NCBI GenBank assembly: GCA_963729195.1
Contig: CAVSNF010000022.1
Coordinates: 248,001-312,000, forward strand
Source: CAVPTL01 sp963729195
GTDB lineage: Bacteria > Actinomycetota > Thermoleophilia > Gaiellales > JAICJC01
Reading direction: 5' to 3'
Length of the DNA stretch: 64,000 bases
The notes beneath the pieces were generated by a model, which was not told the origin of the DNA, did no database searches, and saw only the letters and a program-made list of their open reading frames with translations. Each line of letters starts with the position of its first letter. Within the stretch, counting starts at the first letter, position 1. Below, in pieces: positions 11,337 through 20,768 of this stretch. The position numbers were made by a program, and so were the translations under genes.

Positions 11337-12032
11337 TTGGCGACCACAAACCGCCTTCGCTCCCTGATCATCGCCGTCGTGGCCGCCGTCACGCTGGCCG
11401 TCGCCGCTGCCCCCGCCTACGCCGCACCCCAGGTGCACGTGCGGGTGGAGGGCCGCTCCGGCACGGTCGCATGGAGCACCGTCACACCGTTCACCGGCGC
11501 CATCCAGGGCCACACGCTGGCTCAACCCACGCCCCTGGGTGCGCTGATCACCGCGACCAACGACACCAACGTGCCGCTCGTCTTGCAGTGGTTTGACCCG
11601 TACGGGTTCTTCGTCAAGTCGATCAACGGCACCGCCGGTACCGCGACCGCGGGCTGGGCGTTCAAGATCGGGCAGAAGCTGGCCACCACCGGCGCCGACG
11701 CGGTCACGGCCACGAACGGCGAGAAGGTGCTCTTCTACTACACCAAGTACGACCCGGTCACCTTCGCCACCCAGCCCACGCTCGGCATCAGCGACAACGC
11801 CTCGTCGGTCACCCACGGCGGCAAGCTGACGGTCAAGGTGCGGGCGTACGACGACGCCGGCCACGCAACCCTGCAAAGCGGCGCGCAGATCTGGGTCGGG
11901 GCCACCAAGGCCGGCCTCACCGGCGCCAACGGACAGGCGCGGGTGACACTCACCACCAAGGGCCGGTTCCAGGTGCGGGCCACCTTCCCCGGCAAGATCC
12001 GCTCCGCCCGGCTGTGGGTTCGCGTCACGTAA
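11337..12032 (+). CDS. Secreted protein with transcobalamin-like (DUF4430) domain and Ig-like C-terminus
   Basis: A 231-residue exported protein: signal peptide with basic N-terminus and hydrophobic core ending in APAYAAPQ (about residues 1-31). A DUF4430-type domain follows, in which TPLGALITATN, GFFVKSINGTAG and GWAFKIGQKLATTGADAVTATNGE match the layout of the beta domain of intrinsic factor and transcobalamin. A beta-rich C-terminal domain (HGGKLTVKVRAYDDAGHATL to the end) resembles bacterial Ig-like repeats. TTG at 11337 is chosen because GGAAGGAGG sits just upstream and the signal peptide begins there. It is directly under the cobalamin riboswitch, so cobalamin capture outside the cell is the likely role (inference). 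Confidence 0.82.
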   Translation: MATTNRLRSLIIAVVAAVTLAVAAAPAYAAPQVHVRVEGRSGTVAWSTVTPFTGAIQGHTLAQPTPLGALITATNDTNVPLVLQWFDPYGFFVKSINGTAGTATAGWAFKIGQKLATTGADAVTATNGEKVLFYYTKYDPVTFATQPTLGISDNASSVTHGGKLTVKVRAYDDAGHATLQSGAQIWVGATKAGLTGANGQARVTLTTKGRFQVRATFPGKIRSARLWVRVT

Positions 12033-12897
12033 AGACCCTCGCCGTCTCGGTACTGACGGTCCTGATGGCGGTTGGTTGCGGCACGTCCGCGACCCCGCCG
12101 TCGGGTCCGGCGGCGGTGCAGGTGACCGTCACCCGCGACTTCGGCGCCGACGGCCTGGTGCACGCCCGAGCCGCCCCGAGCCAGTCGGCAATGAACGCAC
12201 TGCGCCGAAACGCCAACGTCAGCACCGCCTACGGCGGCCGCTTCGTCAGCTCCATCAACGGCATCGCGGGCAACACCGGCAACGGCTGGGACTGGTTCTA
12301 CTTCATCAACGGCATCGAGGCCAACCGCGGCGCCACCGACTACACCCTCCACCCCGGCGATCGCGAGTGGTGGGACTACCGCTACTGGGCGAGTTACATC
12401 CACGTCCCGGTTGCCATCGGCGCGTGGCCCGAGCCGTTCGTACACGGCTTTAAAGGCACCCAGCCACGCGTCCGGGTGAGCGGCCTGAAGTGCTCCAACC
12501 AGCTCGCCGGAGCCTTAAAACGGCCGGTGCACAGCTGACAAGTGGTCAGACCGATTTTAATGTCCAGGTGCAGGAGCTTTCCGCTGTGGAACCGGCTCTG
12601 ACACCCGCCCAGGCCCAGGCCCAAGGGCTCACGGTGTGGGTGCAGAACGGCGTTGTAACGGCGTACCGCGGCCGTTCTGGAGCTGCCGCCGTAGCGGGCG
12701 CGCACGCCTTGATCGTGGCCTACCAGCCGGGGGACGTCACCGGCGGATCAGCCACCCTGCTGGTGGCGGGGGCTGACCAAGCGTCGGCCTGCGCAGCGGC
12801 CCACACGCTGGCCACCGACCCCGGCGCCGTGCGCTCCACCTACGCTGTCGCGATGGATGCCAACGGCCACGTACTGGCCCGCGGGGGGCAGTCGTGA
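12014..12897 (+). CDS. DUF4430 lipoprotein, probable cobalamin binder (frame break)
   Basis: Lipoprotein: the short N-terminal hydrophobic stretch ends in a lipobox-like AVGC-GTS near residue 22. It carries the clearest DUF4430 domain of the unit: GGRFVSSINGIAGNTG, WDWFYFINGIEANRGATDY and HPGDREWWDYRYW, as in the C-terminal domain of intrinsic factor. After about 165 residues the frame breaks at an AAAA run near 12517. Adding one A continues GALKTAGAQLTSGQTDFNVQVQELS into a further ~125 residues of unrecognised sequence ending at 12897. It overlaps its neighbours at both ends, so the unit is tightly coupled. Confidence 0.8.
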
Positions 12898-13720
12898 AAC
12901 CCCTCGGGGTGACCCTCGTCACCGGCGCCGCCATGGTCGCGGCCATCGTTGCCTGGAACCCGATCGTGCTGGCGGCCGCCCTGGTCGGCGCCGCCGCGCT
13001 GCTGGCCGTGTCGGAGGGGCCCAAGCGGGCGTACATCTCGTTTGCCCTGTTCGCCGCCGTGACCGTCCTGGTGATCAACCCGTTCGTCAGCGTCCAGGGG
13101 TTGACGGTGCTGTGGCAAGGGCCGTCGATCCCGATTCTGGATACGCAGATCACCTCGGAGGAGCTGGTCTACGGCGTGGGTGCCGCCATCCGGCTGGCGG
13201 GAGCGGCACTGGCCGCCGCCGCGTTTGTGAGATTGGTCGACCCCGATCTGCTGACCCGCGCGGTCGCGCGGGTGGCCCCGCGATCGGCGATGATCACCGC
13301 GCTTGCCACCCGCATGCTGCCCGGCACTGGAGCGCGACGCCCGAGGGCTGACCCTGGCAGCCCGCACGCGCGCCTCCGACCTCAACCGGCGGCGAGCCGC
13401 GACCGCACTGGTGCCGGCGTTGATGGGCATGTCGCTGGAACGCTCGCTGGGCCTGGCCGAGGCGATGGAGGCCCGCGGGTACGGCGAGCCTGGGGCCACG
13501 CGGGCACCGGAGCGGCGCCCCACCGCCGCCGAGCGAATCGTCACGGTGCTGGGCGGGCTGGCATGCCTCACCTGCGTGAGCGATGATCGTCACCGGCTCG
13601 GCTGATTTCACCTACTACGACACCGTCGGCAACCCGTTCACACCGGCGGCGATCGCCACTGCGGTGGCGCTGGTGGTGCCTCTGGTCGCGGCGGCGGGGG
13701 TGATCCGATGGATGCGGTGA
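12894..13720 (+). CDS. ecfT: ECF transporter T component (EcfT/CbiQ family; two frame breaks)
   Basis: Membrane scaffold of an energy-coupling-factor vitamin importer. It starts at GTG 12894 over the previous stop with several hydrophobic helices (GAAMVAAIVAWNPIVLAAA, AYISFALFAAVTVLVINPF). It then carries the coupling region LPALERDARGLTLAAR and LAEAMEARGYGEPG, two arginine-glycine motifs that grip the ATPases. It ends with helix AIATAVALVVPLVAAAGVIRWMR. Three frames are used; one extra base each near 13325 and 13583 accounts for the breaks. It sits in the cobalamin-riboswitch unit between the DUF4430 lipoprotein and the double ATPase. Confidence 0.88.
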
Positions 13721-15310
13721 CCCTCACCGACGTCGGCTACCGCTATCCCCGGCGCGAACAGGCGGCCCTGCAGGGGGATCGACCTGCGTATCGAGGCGGG
13801 CGAGCTGGTGCTGCTCTTGGGTGACTCCGGTTCGGGGAAATCGACGCTGCTGCGGGCGATGCTGGGGCTCGTGCCCCACTTCCACGGTGGTGAGTTGAGC
13901 GGCCGGGTGGTGACAGACGGGTTGGACACGCGCGATCACCGCCCTGGCGAGATCGCACGCCACGCCGGTCTGGTGTTTCAGGATCCCGAATCCCAGATGG
14001 TGATGCGCACCGCGCTGCGTGAGGCCGGGTTCGGACTGGAGAACATGGGCTGGCCGGCGGCCGACATCGCCGCCCGCGCGCAGGAGGCGCTGATGGTGAC
14101 CGGGGCCTCGGCGCTGGCCGAGCGGCCTGCCGAGCAGCTGTCCGGGGGAGAGCAGCAGCGCCTCGCGATCGCGTCGGTGGTGTCGATGGGTCAGCGGCTG
14201 CTGCTGCTGGACGAGCCCACCAGCCAGCTCGACCCGGTGGCGGCAGAGGAGCTGCTGGGGTTGGTGGTGCGGGTCAACCGCGATCGCGGCACCACAGTGG
14301 TGCTGGCCGAGCACCGCACCGGCCGAATCTTTGACGAGGCCGACCGCGTGATCGTGATGGACGCGGGCAGCATCGTGATCGACGCAGCCCCGGCCGCGGC
14401 GGCCGCCCGGCTGGCGTCGGTCGCGCCCTGGCTGCTCCCACCGGTCGCACAGGCATTCGTGCGGGCCGGCCGGCCGGAGCTTCCCCTGACCGTGCGGGCC
14501 GCCCGAGCCGCCGCCGAAGCGATTCCCGCCGGCGTGCCGCCGCCGGACGCTGATCACACGGCCGAAGCCACCGTCGCAACGGTCCGCGGCGCCCACAAGC
14601 GGCTGGGCACGATCGAGGCGCTGCGCGGCGCGGATACCGGCTTCGAAATCGCCAAGACCACGGTGTTGATGGGCGAAAACGGCGCTGGTAAGACCACTCT
14701 GGCGCTGGCGGCGTGCGGTCTCATCGACCTGGACAAGGGCAAGATCGAACGCACCGGCCGAGCCGGCTATGTCAGCCAGAACCCGGCCCACTACCTGCTG
14801 CACGAGACGGTCGCGGACGAGGTCGCCTACGCACTGACGAACCTCGGAGTCGACGGTCCCGAGCGCCACCGGCGGGTGACCGCGGAGCTGGAGCGGTTCG
14901 ATCTGGCCGACCGCGCCGACGGCCACCCCCGCGACCTCTCCAGCGGCGAGCGGCAGCGGCTGGCGATCGCCTCGGTGACGGTGATGCGCCCCGAGCTGCT
15001 GATCCTGGACGAGCCCACCCGCGGAGTGGACGGCTTGCGCAAGCTGGCGGTAATCGACCTCGTGCGCGAGCTGAGTTCCGCCGGAGCCGCAACCGTCGTG
15101 GTCACCCACGACATGGACTTCGCCGCCGAGGTCGCCGACGTGGTCACGACCATGGCGGCCGGCCGGGTGCTGCACGACCGCGGGCCGCGCGAGCTGCTGG
15201 CCGGACGGCTGTTCTTCGTCTCCCAGGTGGGGCTGGCGTTCGGCTGCGTGTCGGTGGCCGAGGCTGCCGCGCTGTTGGAGCGACCGAACCCGGTGACCGT
15301 CAATGCCTAG
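13708..15310 (+). CDS. Fused double ECF ATPase (EcfA1-EcfA2 in one chain; frame break)
   Basis: Two ABC ATPase domains in one ~534-residue chain that power the ECF importer. Domain 1: Walker A LLGDSGSGKSTLL, Q-loop VFQDPESQMV, signature LSGGEQQRLAIAS, Walker B LLLLDEPTSQLD, and H-loop in VLAEHRTG. Domain 2: Walker A MGENGAGKTTL, Q-loop VSQNPAHYL, signature LSSGERQRLAIAS, Walker B LLILDEPTRGVD, H-loop VVTHDMDF. ATG 13708 overlaps the ecfT end. The first 24 residues are one frame off because of an extra G in the GGGGG run near 13777; removal reads ALQGIDLRIEAGELV. Confidence 0.9.
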
Positions 15311-15911
15311 CCTGGTCGCAGCCATCGGGCTGGTGCTGGTGATCGCCGCGCTGGCGACGGTCGAGACCGGGCCCAACCGCTCCCGCGAGCTGACCCTGAT
15401 CGCCGCGCTGGCGGCGGCCGGCGCGGCCGGGCGGGTGCTGTTCGCGTTCGTGCCCAACGTCCAGCCGCTGACGATGGTGGTGGCGGTCACCGGCGTCTGC
15501 CTCGGCCCGCGGGCGGGGTTGGCAACCGGCGCAACGGCGGCGGTGGCATCCAACGTCTTTCTGGGGCAGGGGCCATGGACGCCGTGGCAGATGCTGGCCT
15601 GGGGGCTGGTGGGCGCGACCGCCGGGATGATCGGCGATCCGCTGCGGTCGCGCTGGATGCTGGCCGCCTTCGGCGTGTTCTGGGGGTTCGGCTTCGACTG
15701 GATCCTCGACCTGTGGAGCTGGGCCGCGCTCGGACCGTCGGCGGACGCCTCGTCGTTTGCCGCCTACGTGGTGGCGGGCATCTGGTTCGACATCGCCCAC
15801 GCCACCGGAAACGCCGTGATCGCCCTGGTCGCCGGGCCCACGCTGATACGCACCATCGATCGCTACGCACAGAAACTGCACGGAACCTTCGTCCCCTTGG
15901 AGCACACATGA
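15303..15911 (+). CDS. ECF transporter S component, cobalamin-type (CblT/CbrT-like)
   Basis: Integral membrane substrate-binding subunit of 202 residues with about six hydrophobic segments. The run RELTLIAALAAAGAAGRV, then LTMVVAVTGVCLGPRAG and FLGQGPWTPWQMLAWGL, resembles S components described in B12-riboswitch operons (CblT/CbrT group, from family knowledge). With the T component and double ATPase immediately upstream, a complete ECF transporter is encoded. The ATG overlaps the ATPase stop by 8 bp. The substrate (cobalamin or a corrinoid) is inferred from the riboswitch and from the DUF4430 partners. Confidence 0.82.
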   Translation: MPSLVAAIGLVLVIAALATVETGPNRSRELTLIAALAAAGAAGRVLFAFVPNVQPLTMVVAVTGVCLGPRAGLATGATAAVASNVFLGQGPWTPWQMLAWGLVGATAGMIGDPLRSRWMLAAFGVFWGFGFDWILDLWSWAALGPSADASSFAAYVVAGIWFDIAHATGNAVIALVAGPTLIRTIDRYAQKLHGTFVPLEHT

Positions 15912-16793
15912 ATCGCATCGCCCTTACCGCCGCCGTCGTCACCGCCTCGCTGGCCGTCGCCGCGCCGGCCATGGCCACCAGCGGCGTGACCTACCTGCGA
16001 AACCACCAGACGGTCTCGGGCGGGTTCGCCAACCCCGGCAGCCCGGCAGGCGTGACCACCACCGAGTGGGCGGTCATGGGAATCCGGGCGGCGGGATCGA
16101 ACCCGGCCACCATGCGGCGGGCCGGGGGGAAGACACCGGTCGGCTTCCTGGCCTCCAGCGTGCGGCTCATGGTCGGGGGCATACGCACTCGAGCGCGGCA
16201 TCCTGGCGGTGGTGGCGCTGCGGCTCAACCCGGCCAAGTTCGCCGGCCGAAACCTGATCAAGGCGCTGCGGGCGCAGGTTGTCCCCGCCAGCGGCCGGAT
16301 CGGCGCCTACGCCAACTCGACCTTCTGGGGCGTGCTGGCGCTGCGCGGCGCCGGCCAGCCGCTGCCGGTTCGCTCGATCAGCTACATCAAGGGCCGCCAG
16401 CAGAGCAACGGCGGCTACTCGTACCTGCCGACCAAGCCTGCGGGAGCCGATTCCAACGACACCTCTGCTGCGATCATGGCGATGCGCGCGGGAGGGGTGC
16501 CCTGCTCCGACGTCCACATCCGGCGGGCGCTCGGATACCTCGCCACCGCCCACGTCGGCGGCGGAGGCTACGCACTGCTGCCGCACGGCTCGGCCGACAG
16601 CCAGTCGACCTCATGGGCGGTGCAGGCCCGGCGCTCGTGCGGTCTCAAGAACACCGCGGCACTGGCGTGGCTGGGCGCGCGGCACAGCGCCGACGGCTCG
16701 TACTTCTACGCGCCCGGCGACCACCAGACCCCCAGCTTTGTCACCGGCCAAGTCCTACCCGCCACCAACGGCAAGTTCTACCCAATCCGCTGA
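15908..16793 (+). CDS. Secreted alpha/alpha-toroid protein, intrinsic-factor alpha-domain-like (frame break)
   Basis: Exported protein with a signal peptide ending APAMATSG near residue 23. The mature part consists of repeats with QxxxGG-type signatures: NHQTVSGGFANPG, GRQQSNGGYSYLP, HVGGGGYALLP and ADGSYFYAPG. This is the pattern of prenyltransferase/squalene-cyclase-like alpha/alpha toroids, the same fold as the N-terminal domain of intrinsic factor and transcobalamin. An extra G near 16171 breaks the frame; removal reads SVRSWSGAYALERGILAVVALR. Last gene of the riboswitch unit; its start overlaps the S component. Together with the DUF4430 proteins it would supply the second half of a B12 binder. 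Confidence 0.78.
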
Positions 16794-16825
16794 GGTGAAT
16801 AACGGTGCCTGGCACCGTTATATCA
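16794..16825. repeat. REP-like palindrome, type A, imperfect
   Basis: Same element as at 3112, with left arm GGTGAATAACGGTGCC but one extra A in the right arm (TTATATCA for TTATTCA). It lies exactly between the stops of two convergent genes, the alpha-toroid gene and the antiporter, whose stop is its last three bases. Confidence 0.8.
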
Positions 16826-17869
16826 GCCGAAGAGCCAGAAGCTGACGGCCACGAGAACGTAGATCCCCATGAGTTGGAGGCCTTCCAGCCAGTTGGTCTC
16901 GCCGCCGCGGCTGACCAGCGTGGCGATCACCGCTGCCGCGCCCAGCGCGCCCAGCTCGAGCGGCGGGAACACCAGCGTCAGATTGTGGCCCACGAACAAC
17001 GACGCGAACACCGCGACGGCCGAGGCGAACAACGCCACCTGGATCGCCGACCCGAACGAGATGCCCATGGCGAAGTCGACGCTGTTTCGGTACGCCAGTC
17101 GCACCGCCGAGAAGTGCTCGGGCACGTTTCCGACAAACGGCACCAGCACGAAGCCGATGAACGCCCGCGGCAGTCCCCACTCGTGCACAACCGGCTCGAT
17201 CGACTTCACCAGCACCTCCGAGACGACACCGGTGGCAACGGCCGCCAGCGCCAGCATCACCACCGACTCACGCCGGGTCCAGGTGCTGGCGTGCCCCGCC
17301 TGGATGTACCGCAGCCCCGGCGTCGCAAACGAGAAGTACACGTAGGCGAAGTAGATCCCGACCAGCACCACAGCCGTCCACACCGACAACACCTCCGCGT
17401 CGTGAGCGGCGGGATCGACCCGCTGGAACAGCGTGGGCACACCCATGCCGATCACCGCCAGCACCAGCATCGAGGAGTTGGTCGCCGCCAGCCGCGCGTT
17501 GAACTTCTGGATGCCGTGCCGCCAGCCGCCCAGGAACAACGCCAGCCCCAGAATCAGGAGCACGTTGCCGGTGACCGAGCCGATGATCGACGCTCGCGCG
17601 ATGTCGTTGAGACCGGCGTTGATCGCCAGCACCACGATCACGATCTCGGGCAGGTTGCCGAACGAGGCGTTCAGCAGCGCCGACGCGCGCGGGCCGACCG
17701 TGCCGCCGGCCTGCTCGGTGGCCTCACCCAGAAGCCAGGCCAGCCCGATCAGCGCCACCGCCGCGACCACGAAGGTGAGCTGTCCCTCCAGCCCGCCCAC
17801 GCGCGCGACGATCGCGACCACAGCAAGGGCCAGGGCCACCGCAGCGATGATTCGCTGGCGATTGGTCAC
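16823..17869 (-). CDS. Ca2+/H+ antiporter-type CaCA transporter 1
   Basis: Membrane cation/proton exchanger of the CaCA superfamily, CAX branch, 348 residues with about eleven hydrophobic helices. The two alpha repeats that bind the cation are visible: LLNASFGNLPEIVIVVLAI near residue 66, and FVGNVPEHFSAVRLAYRNS near 246, each with the key glutamate. Intact frame. Its ATG overlaps the end of the preceding CAX paralog by 4 bp. Both follow accA in the same direction, so they may be expressed with fatty-acid genes. Ion specificity cannot be told from sequence alone. Confidence 0.88.
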   Translation of the reverse strand: MTNRQRIIAAVALALAVVAIVARVGGLEGQLTFVVAAVALIGLAWLLGEATEQAGGTVGPRASALLNASFGNLPEIVIVVLAINAGLNDIARASIIGSVTGNVLLILGLALFLGGWRHGIQKFNARLAATNSSMLVLAVIGMGVPTLFQRVDPAAHDAEVLSVWTAVVLVGIYFAYVYFSFATPGLRYIQAGHASTWTRRESVVMLALAAVATGVVSEVLVKSIEPVVHEWGLPRAFIGFVLVPFVGNVPEHFSAVRLAYRNSVDFAMGISFGSAIQVALFASAVAVFASLFVGHNLTLVFPPLELGALGAAAVIATLVSRGGETNWLEGLQLMGIYVLVAVSFWLFG

Positions 17870-18929
17870 AGATACCAGAAGGTGGTTGCAACGATCAGAT
17901 ACACCGCAATCAGCTGGGCGCCCTCGAGCCAGTTGGACTCACCATCGAGCGCGATCAATGCAGTGATCGTAACCGCAGCAGCCAACGAAAGGATCTGTAT
18001 GGTCGGAAAGACCAGGCTGAAATCGTGGGCGGTGAACAGCGACAGGAACACCAGCAGCGGGGCAACACCGAGCGCCACCTGCAGGGACGAGCCGAGCGAC
18101 ACCACCATCGAAAAGTCCATCTGGTTCTGCCACGCGATCTTGATGCCGACGACGTTTTCGGCGATGTTTCCCACCAGCGGGACGATCACCAGACCGAGGA
18201 ACGCGGCCGAGATTCCCAGCGTGGTGATCACCTCTCCCAGCGTCCCCACGAACACGTCGGAGATCACCGCCACCGCCGCCGTGGAACACACCAGCATCAC
18301 GATCGCGAGCCGCGCCGGGAGGTGCGGGCGGGAGTGCTCGGTGACGCCCTCCCGACCGGCCATCGGCAGCTGGAACGTGAAGATCAGCGACAGCACGTAA
18401 CAGGCCAGCAGGATGAAGGCGGTCATGTCGGAGATGGCCTGGACGTGCGCGTCCGACGTGGCCACGGCCGCAAACACCGTGGGGATGCCGAGACCGATCA
18501 CCGCCAGCGCCAGCATCGAGGCGTTCATGCCCGCCAGCCGGCGGTCGAAGGTCTGCACCCCGTTTCGCAGGCCGCCGACCAGAAACGACAGTCCCAAGCA
18601 CCAGCAGCGTGTTGCCCAGGATCGACCCGGTGATGGCCGCGCGGGCGACGTCGATCTCGCCGGCGGAGATCGCAAACATGGTGATGATCAGCTCGGCGTG
18701 CATTGCCGAAGGTCGCGTTCAGCACACCTCCCACCCGCGGCCCGGCACTCTCACCCAGCTGCTCGGTGGAGATGCCGACAATCCAGGCAAGCATCAGCAG
18801 CGCCAGCGCCGCCAGAACGAACTGCAGCGTGTTGGGCGCCCCCGCCAGATCCGAGCCGCCGGCCACCGCCGCCAGCACCGCCGCCGCCACCAGACTGCCG
18901 ATCTCAGTGCGTGTCAGCCGCCGCGTCAC
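17866..18929 (-). CDS. Ca2+/H+ antiporter-type CaCA transporter 2 (two frame breaks)
   Basis: Paralog of the downstream antiporter. The N-terminal part (to GVLNATFGN), a short middle (AELIITMFAISAGEIDVARAAITGSILGNTLLVLG) and the rest (LSFLVGGLRNG onward) use three frames. One extra base near 18705 and an extra G near 18597 explain both breaks. Alpha repeat 2 reads LVGNIAENVVGIKIAWQNQ, where the first paralog has a PEH sequence, so the two copies differ in a cation-site motif. GTG/ATG start at 18929, 21 bp after accA. Confidence 0.82.
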
Positions 18930-18950
18930 CGGGACTCGACCATCACACCG

Positions 18951-19796
18951 CTACTCGACCCACGCACCCATCTCGCGGAACTTGCGCCGCCGCAACGCCC
19001 GTCGCTGAGGCGGCGGAATCGTCTGCAGCCACTCGAGCTCCTCCGAGATCGCGTCGGCCAGAAACTCCGCCGCCTTGGTGTGATCTCTGTGGGCGCCGCC
19101 GGACGGCTCGGGCACGATCGCGTCGACCACTCCCAGCTGCAGGCAGGCGTCGGCGGTGGGCCTGAGCGCACCGGCCGCTCGGCGCGCCTCGCCGGCATCC
19201 TTCCACAGGATCGCGGCGCACCCCTCCGGCGAGATCACGGTGTAGATCGAGTGTTGCTGCATCAGCACCCGATCGGCCACACCGATCGCCAGAGCGCCGC
19301 CGGACGAGCCTTCTCCGATCACGCACGCCACCACCGGCACCGCCAGCCCCATCAGCATCAGCTGCGACCGCGCGATCGCGCCCGACTGGCCTCGCTGCTC
19401 GGCCCCCACGCCGGGGTAGGCGCCGGGAGTGTCGATCAGCGTCACCACCGGGAAGTTCAGCCGCGCCGCCAATCCGAACACCCGCATCGCCTTGCGATAC
19501 CCCTCGGGCCGCGGCATACCGAAGTTGCGGTAGGTGCGCTGCTTGAGATCGCGTCCCTTCTGGTGGCCGACGAAGGCCACCGACTGGCCGCGGAACGACC
19601 CGATCCCGGCCACGATGGCGGGATCGTCACCCTCGGCCTGGTCGCCGTGCAACTCCAGGAAGTCGTCGGTGATCCGCTCCAGGTAGTCGAGCGTGTACGG
19701 CCTGTCCTGGTGCCGCGCCAGCTGCACCGCGTGCCACGACTCGGAGTCAGGCCCGCGCCGCCGCAGGAACGGGAAGCGGCGTTCGGCGGTGGTCAT
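18951..19796 (-). CDS. accA: Acetyl-CoA carboxylase carboxyltransferase, alpha subunit
   Basis: With AccD it transfers the carboxyl group from biotin-BCCP to acetyl-CoA, the first step of fatty acid synthesis. The 281-residue protein has RPYTLDYLERI near residue 31, GDDPAIVAGIGSF, FGMPRPEGYRKA and the crotonase-fold core TLIDTPGAYPGVGAEQRGQ and IGEGSSGGALAIGVAD. It is a little shorter than E. coli AccA but complete. Its ATG overlaps the accD stop. No accB or accC is in the window, so the biotin carboxylase half is encoded elsewhere. Confidence 0.93.
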   Translation of the reverse strand: MTTAERRFPFLRRRGPDSESWHAVQLARHQDRPYTLDYLERITDDFLELHGDQAEGDDPAIVAGIGSFRGQSVAFVGHQKGRDLKQRTYRNFGMPRPEGYRKAMRVFGLAARLNFPVVTLIDTPGAYPGVGAEQRGQSGAIARSQLMLMGLAVPVVACVIGEGSSGGALAIGVADRVLMQQHSIYTVISPEGCAAILWKDAGEARRAAGALRPTADACLQLGVVDAIVPEPSGGAHRDHTKAAEFLADAISEELEWLQTIPPPQRRALRRRKFREMGAWVE

Positions 19797-20761
19797 GTGC
19801 CGTCGCCGTTTCGGCGCTGGAAGACGCTACCCACCCGCCGCTTGACATCGGACATCGCCCGCACCATCCCGCCCGGAGTCACCGGCGAGATCGAGCGTGA
19901 CCGGTACGGCGTACCGCCGGAGAGCAGCGCGATTGCACTCGCCACCATGTCGCGCAGCTCGGGCCGCGGCACGATCACGTCGACGTGGCCGTGGCGGTGG
20001 TTGGACTCGGCCAGCCCGAAGTCGTCGGGCACGCTCTCGCGAGTCGTCTGCTTGACCACGCGCGGTCCCGAGAATGACAGCAGCGCGCCCGGCTCGGCAA
20101 TGATCACATCACCCAGGGCGGCAAAGCTGGCCGCCACTCCGCCGGTGGTCGGGTGCGCCAGAATCGAGACGAACGGCAGCCCAGCCTCGCGCAACTCGTC
20201 CACCGCCGCCACCGTCTTTGCCATCTGCATCAGCGCCAGCACGCCCTCCTGCATGCGCGCACCGCCCGAGGACGACACCGACACCAGCGGGATCCGCTCG
20301 GCCACGGCCGCATCCGCGGCACGGGCGAACTTCTCACCCACAACCGCGCCCATGCTGCCGCCCATGAAGGTGAAGTCCATCACCGAGAGCGCCACCCGCA
20401 GGTCGCCGATCGAAGCCGTTCCGACCAGCACGGCGTCTGCCAGACCGGTGGTGGCCTCGGCGTCGGCAAGCCGGTCGGGATAGGGCTTTGAGTCGACGAA
20501 GGCCAGCGGATCGGCCGACCGCAGGTGGGCGGCGATCTCGGTCCACGACCCCTCGTCGGTCAGCTGCACGATCCGCTCCCGCGACGTCACCGAGAAGTGG
20601 TAGCCGCAGTGAGTGCAGACGCGCAGGTTGGCGACCATCTCCTCCTCGCGGTAGTGCGAGCCGCACGACGGACAGGTGTTGCGGCCTTTGGTGCTGGGCG
20701 AGTAGGCCGGCTGTGCCACCTCCGCGGCTGTGGTGATATCGACGCTGATGCGATCGGCCAC
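19793..20761 (-). CDS. accD: Acetyl-CoA carboxylase carboxyltransferase, beta subunit
   Basis: Zinc-binding partner of AccA. The N-terminal four-cysteine zinc ribbon is CPSCGSHYREEEMV...CTHCGYH (about residues 29-51). The carboxyltransferase core has SVMDFTFMGGSMGAVVGEKF, VSSSGGARMQEG, LAHPTTGGVAASFA and FSGPRVVKQTTRE. GTG at 20761 gives 322 residues and lies 7 bp after the fabF stop; the frame is open farther upstream but only inside fabF. It overlaps accA by 4 bp, consistent with equal expression of the two subunits. Confidence 0.93.
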   Translation of the reverse strand: MADRISVDITTAAEVAQPAYSPSTKGRNTCPSCGSHYREEEMVANLRVCTHCGYHFSVTSRERIVQLTDEGSWTEIAAHLRSADPLAFVDSKPYPDRLADAEATTGLADAVLVGTASIGDLRVALSVMDFTFMGGSMGAVVGEKFARAADAAVAERIPLVSVSSSGGARMQEGVLALMQMAKTVAAVDELREAGLPFVSILAHPTTGGVAASFAALGDVIIAEPGALLSFSGPRVVKQTTRESVPDDFGLAESNHRHGHVDVIVPRPELRDMVASAIALLSGGTPYRSRSISPVTPGGMVRAMSDVKRRVGSVFQRRNGDGT

Positions 20762-20768
20762 GGTGCTG

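Noticed and set aside
16805..18400. 531-codon plus-strand ORF opposite the two antiporters
   Set aside because: Extremely His/Arg/Gln-rich and without motifs; it is the complement of two membrane proteins.
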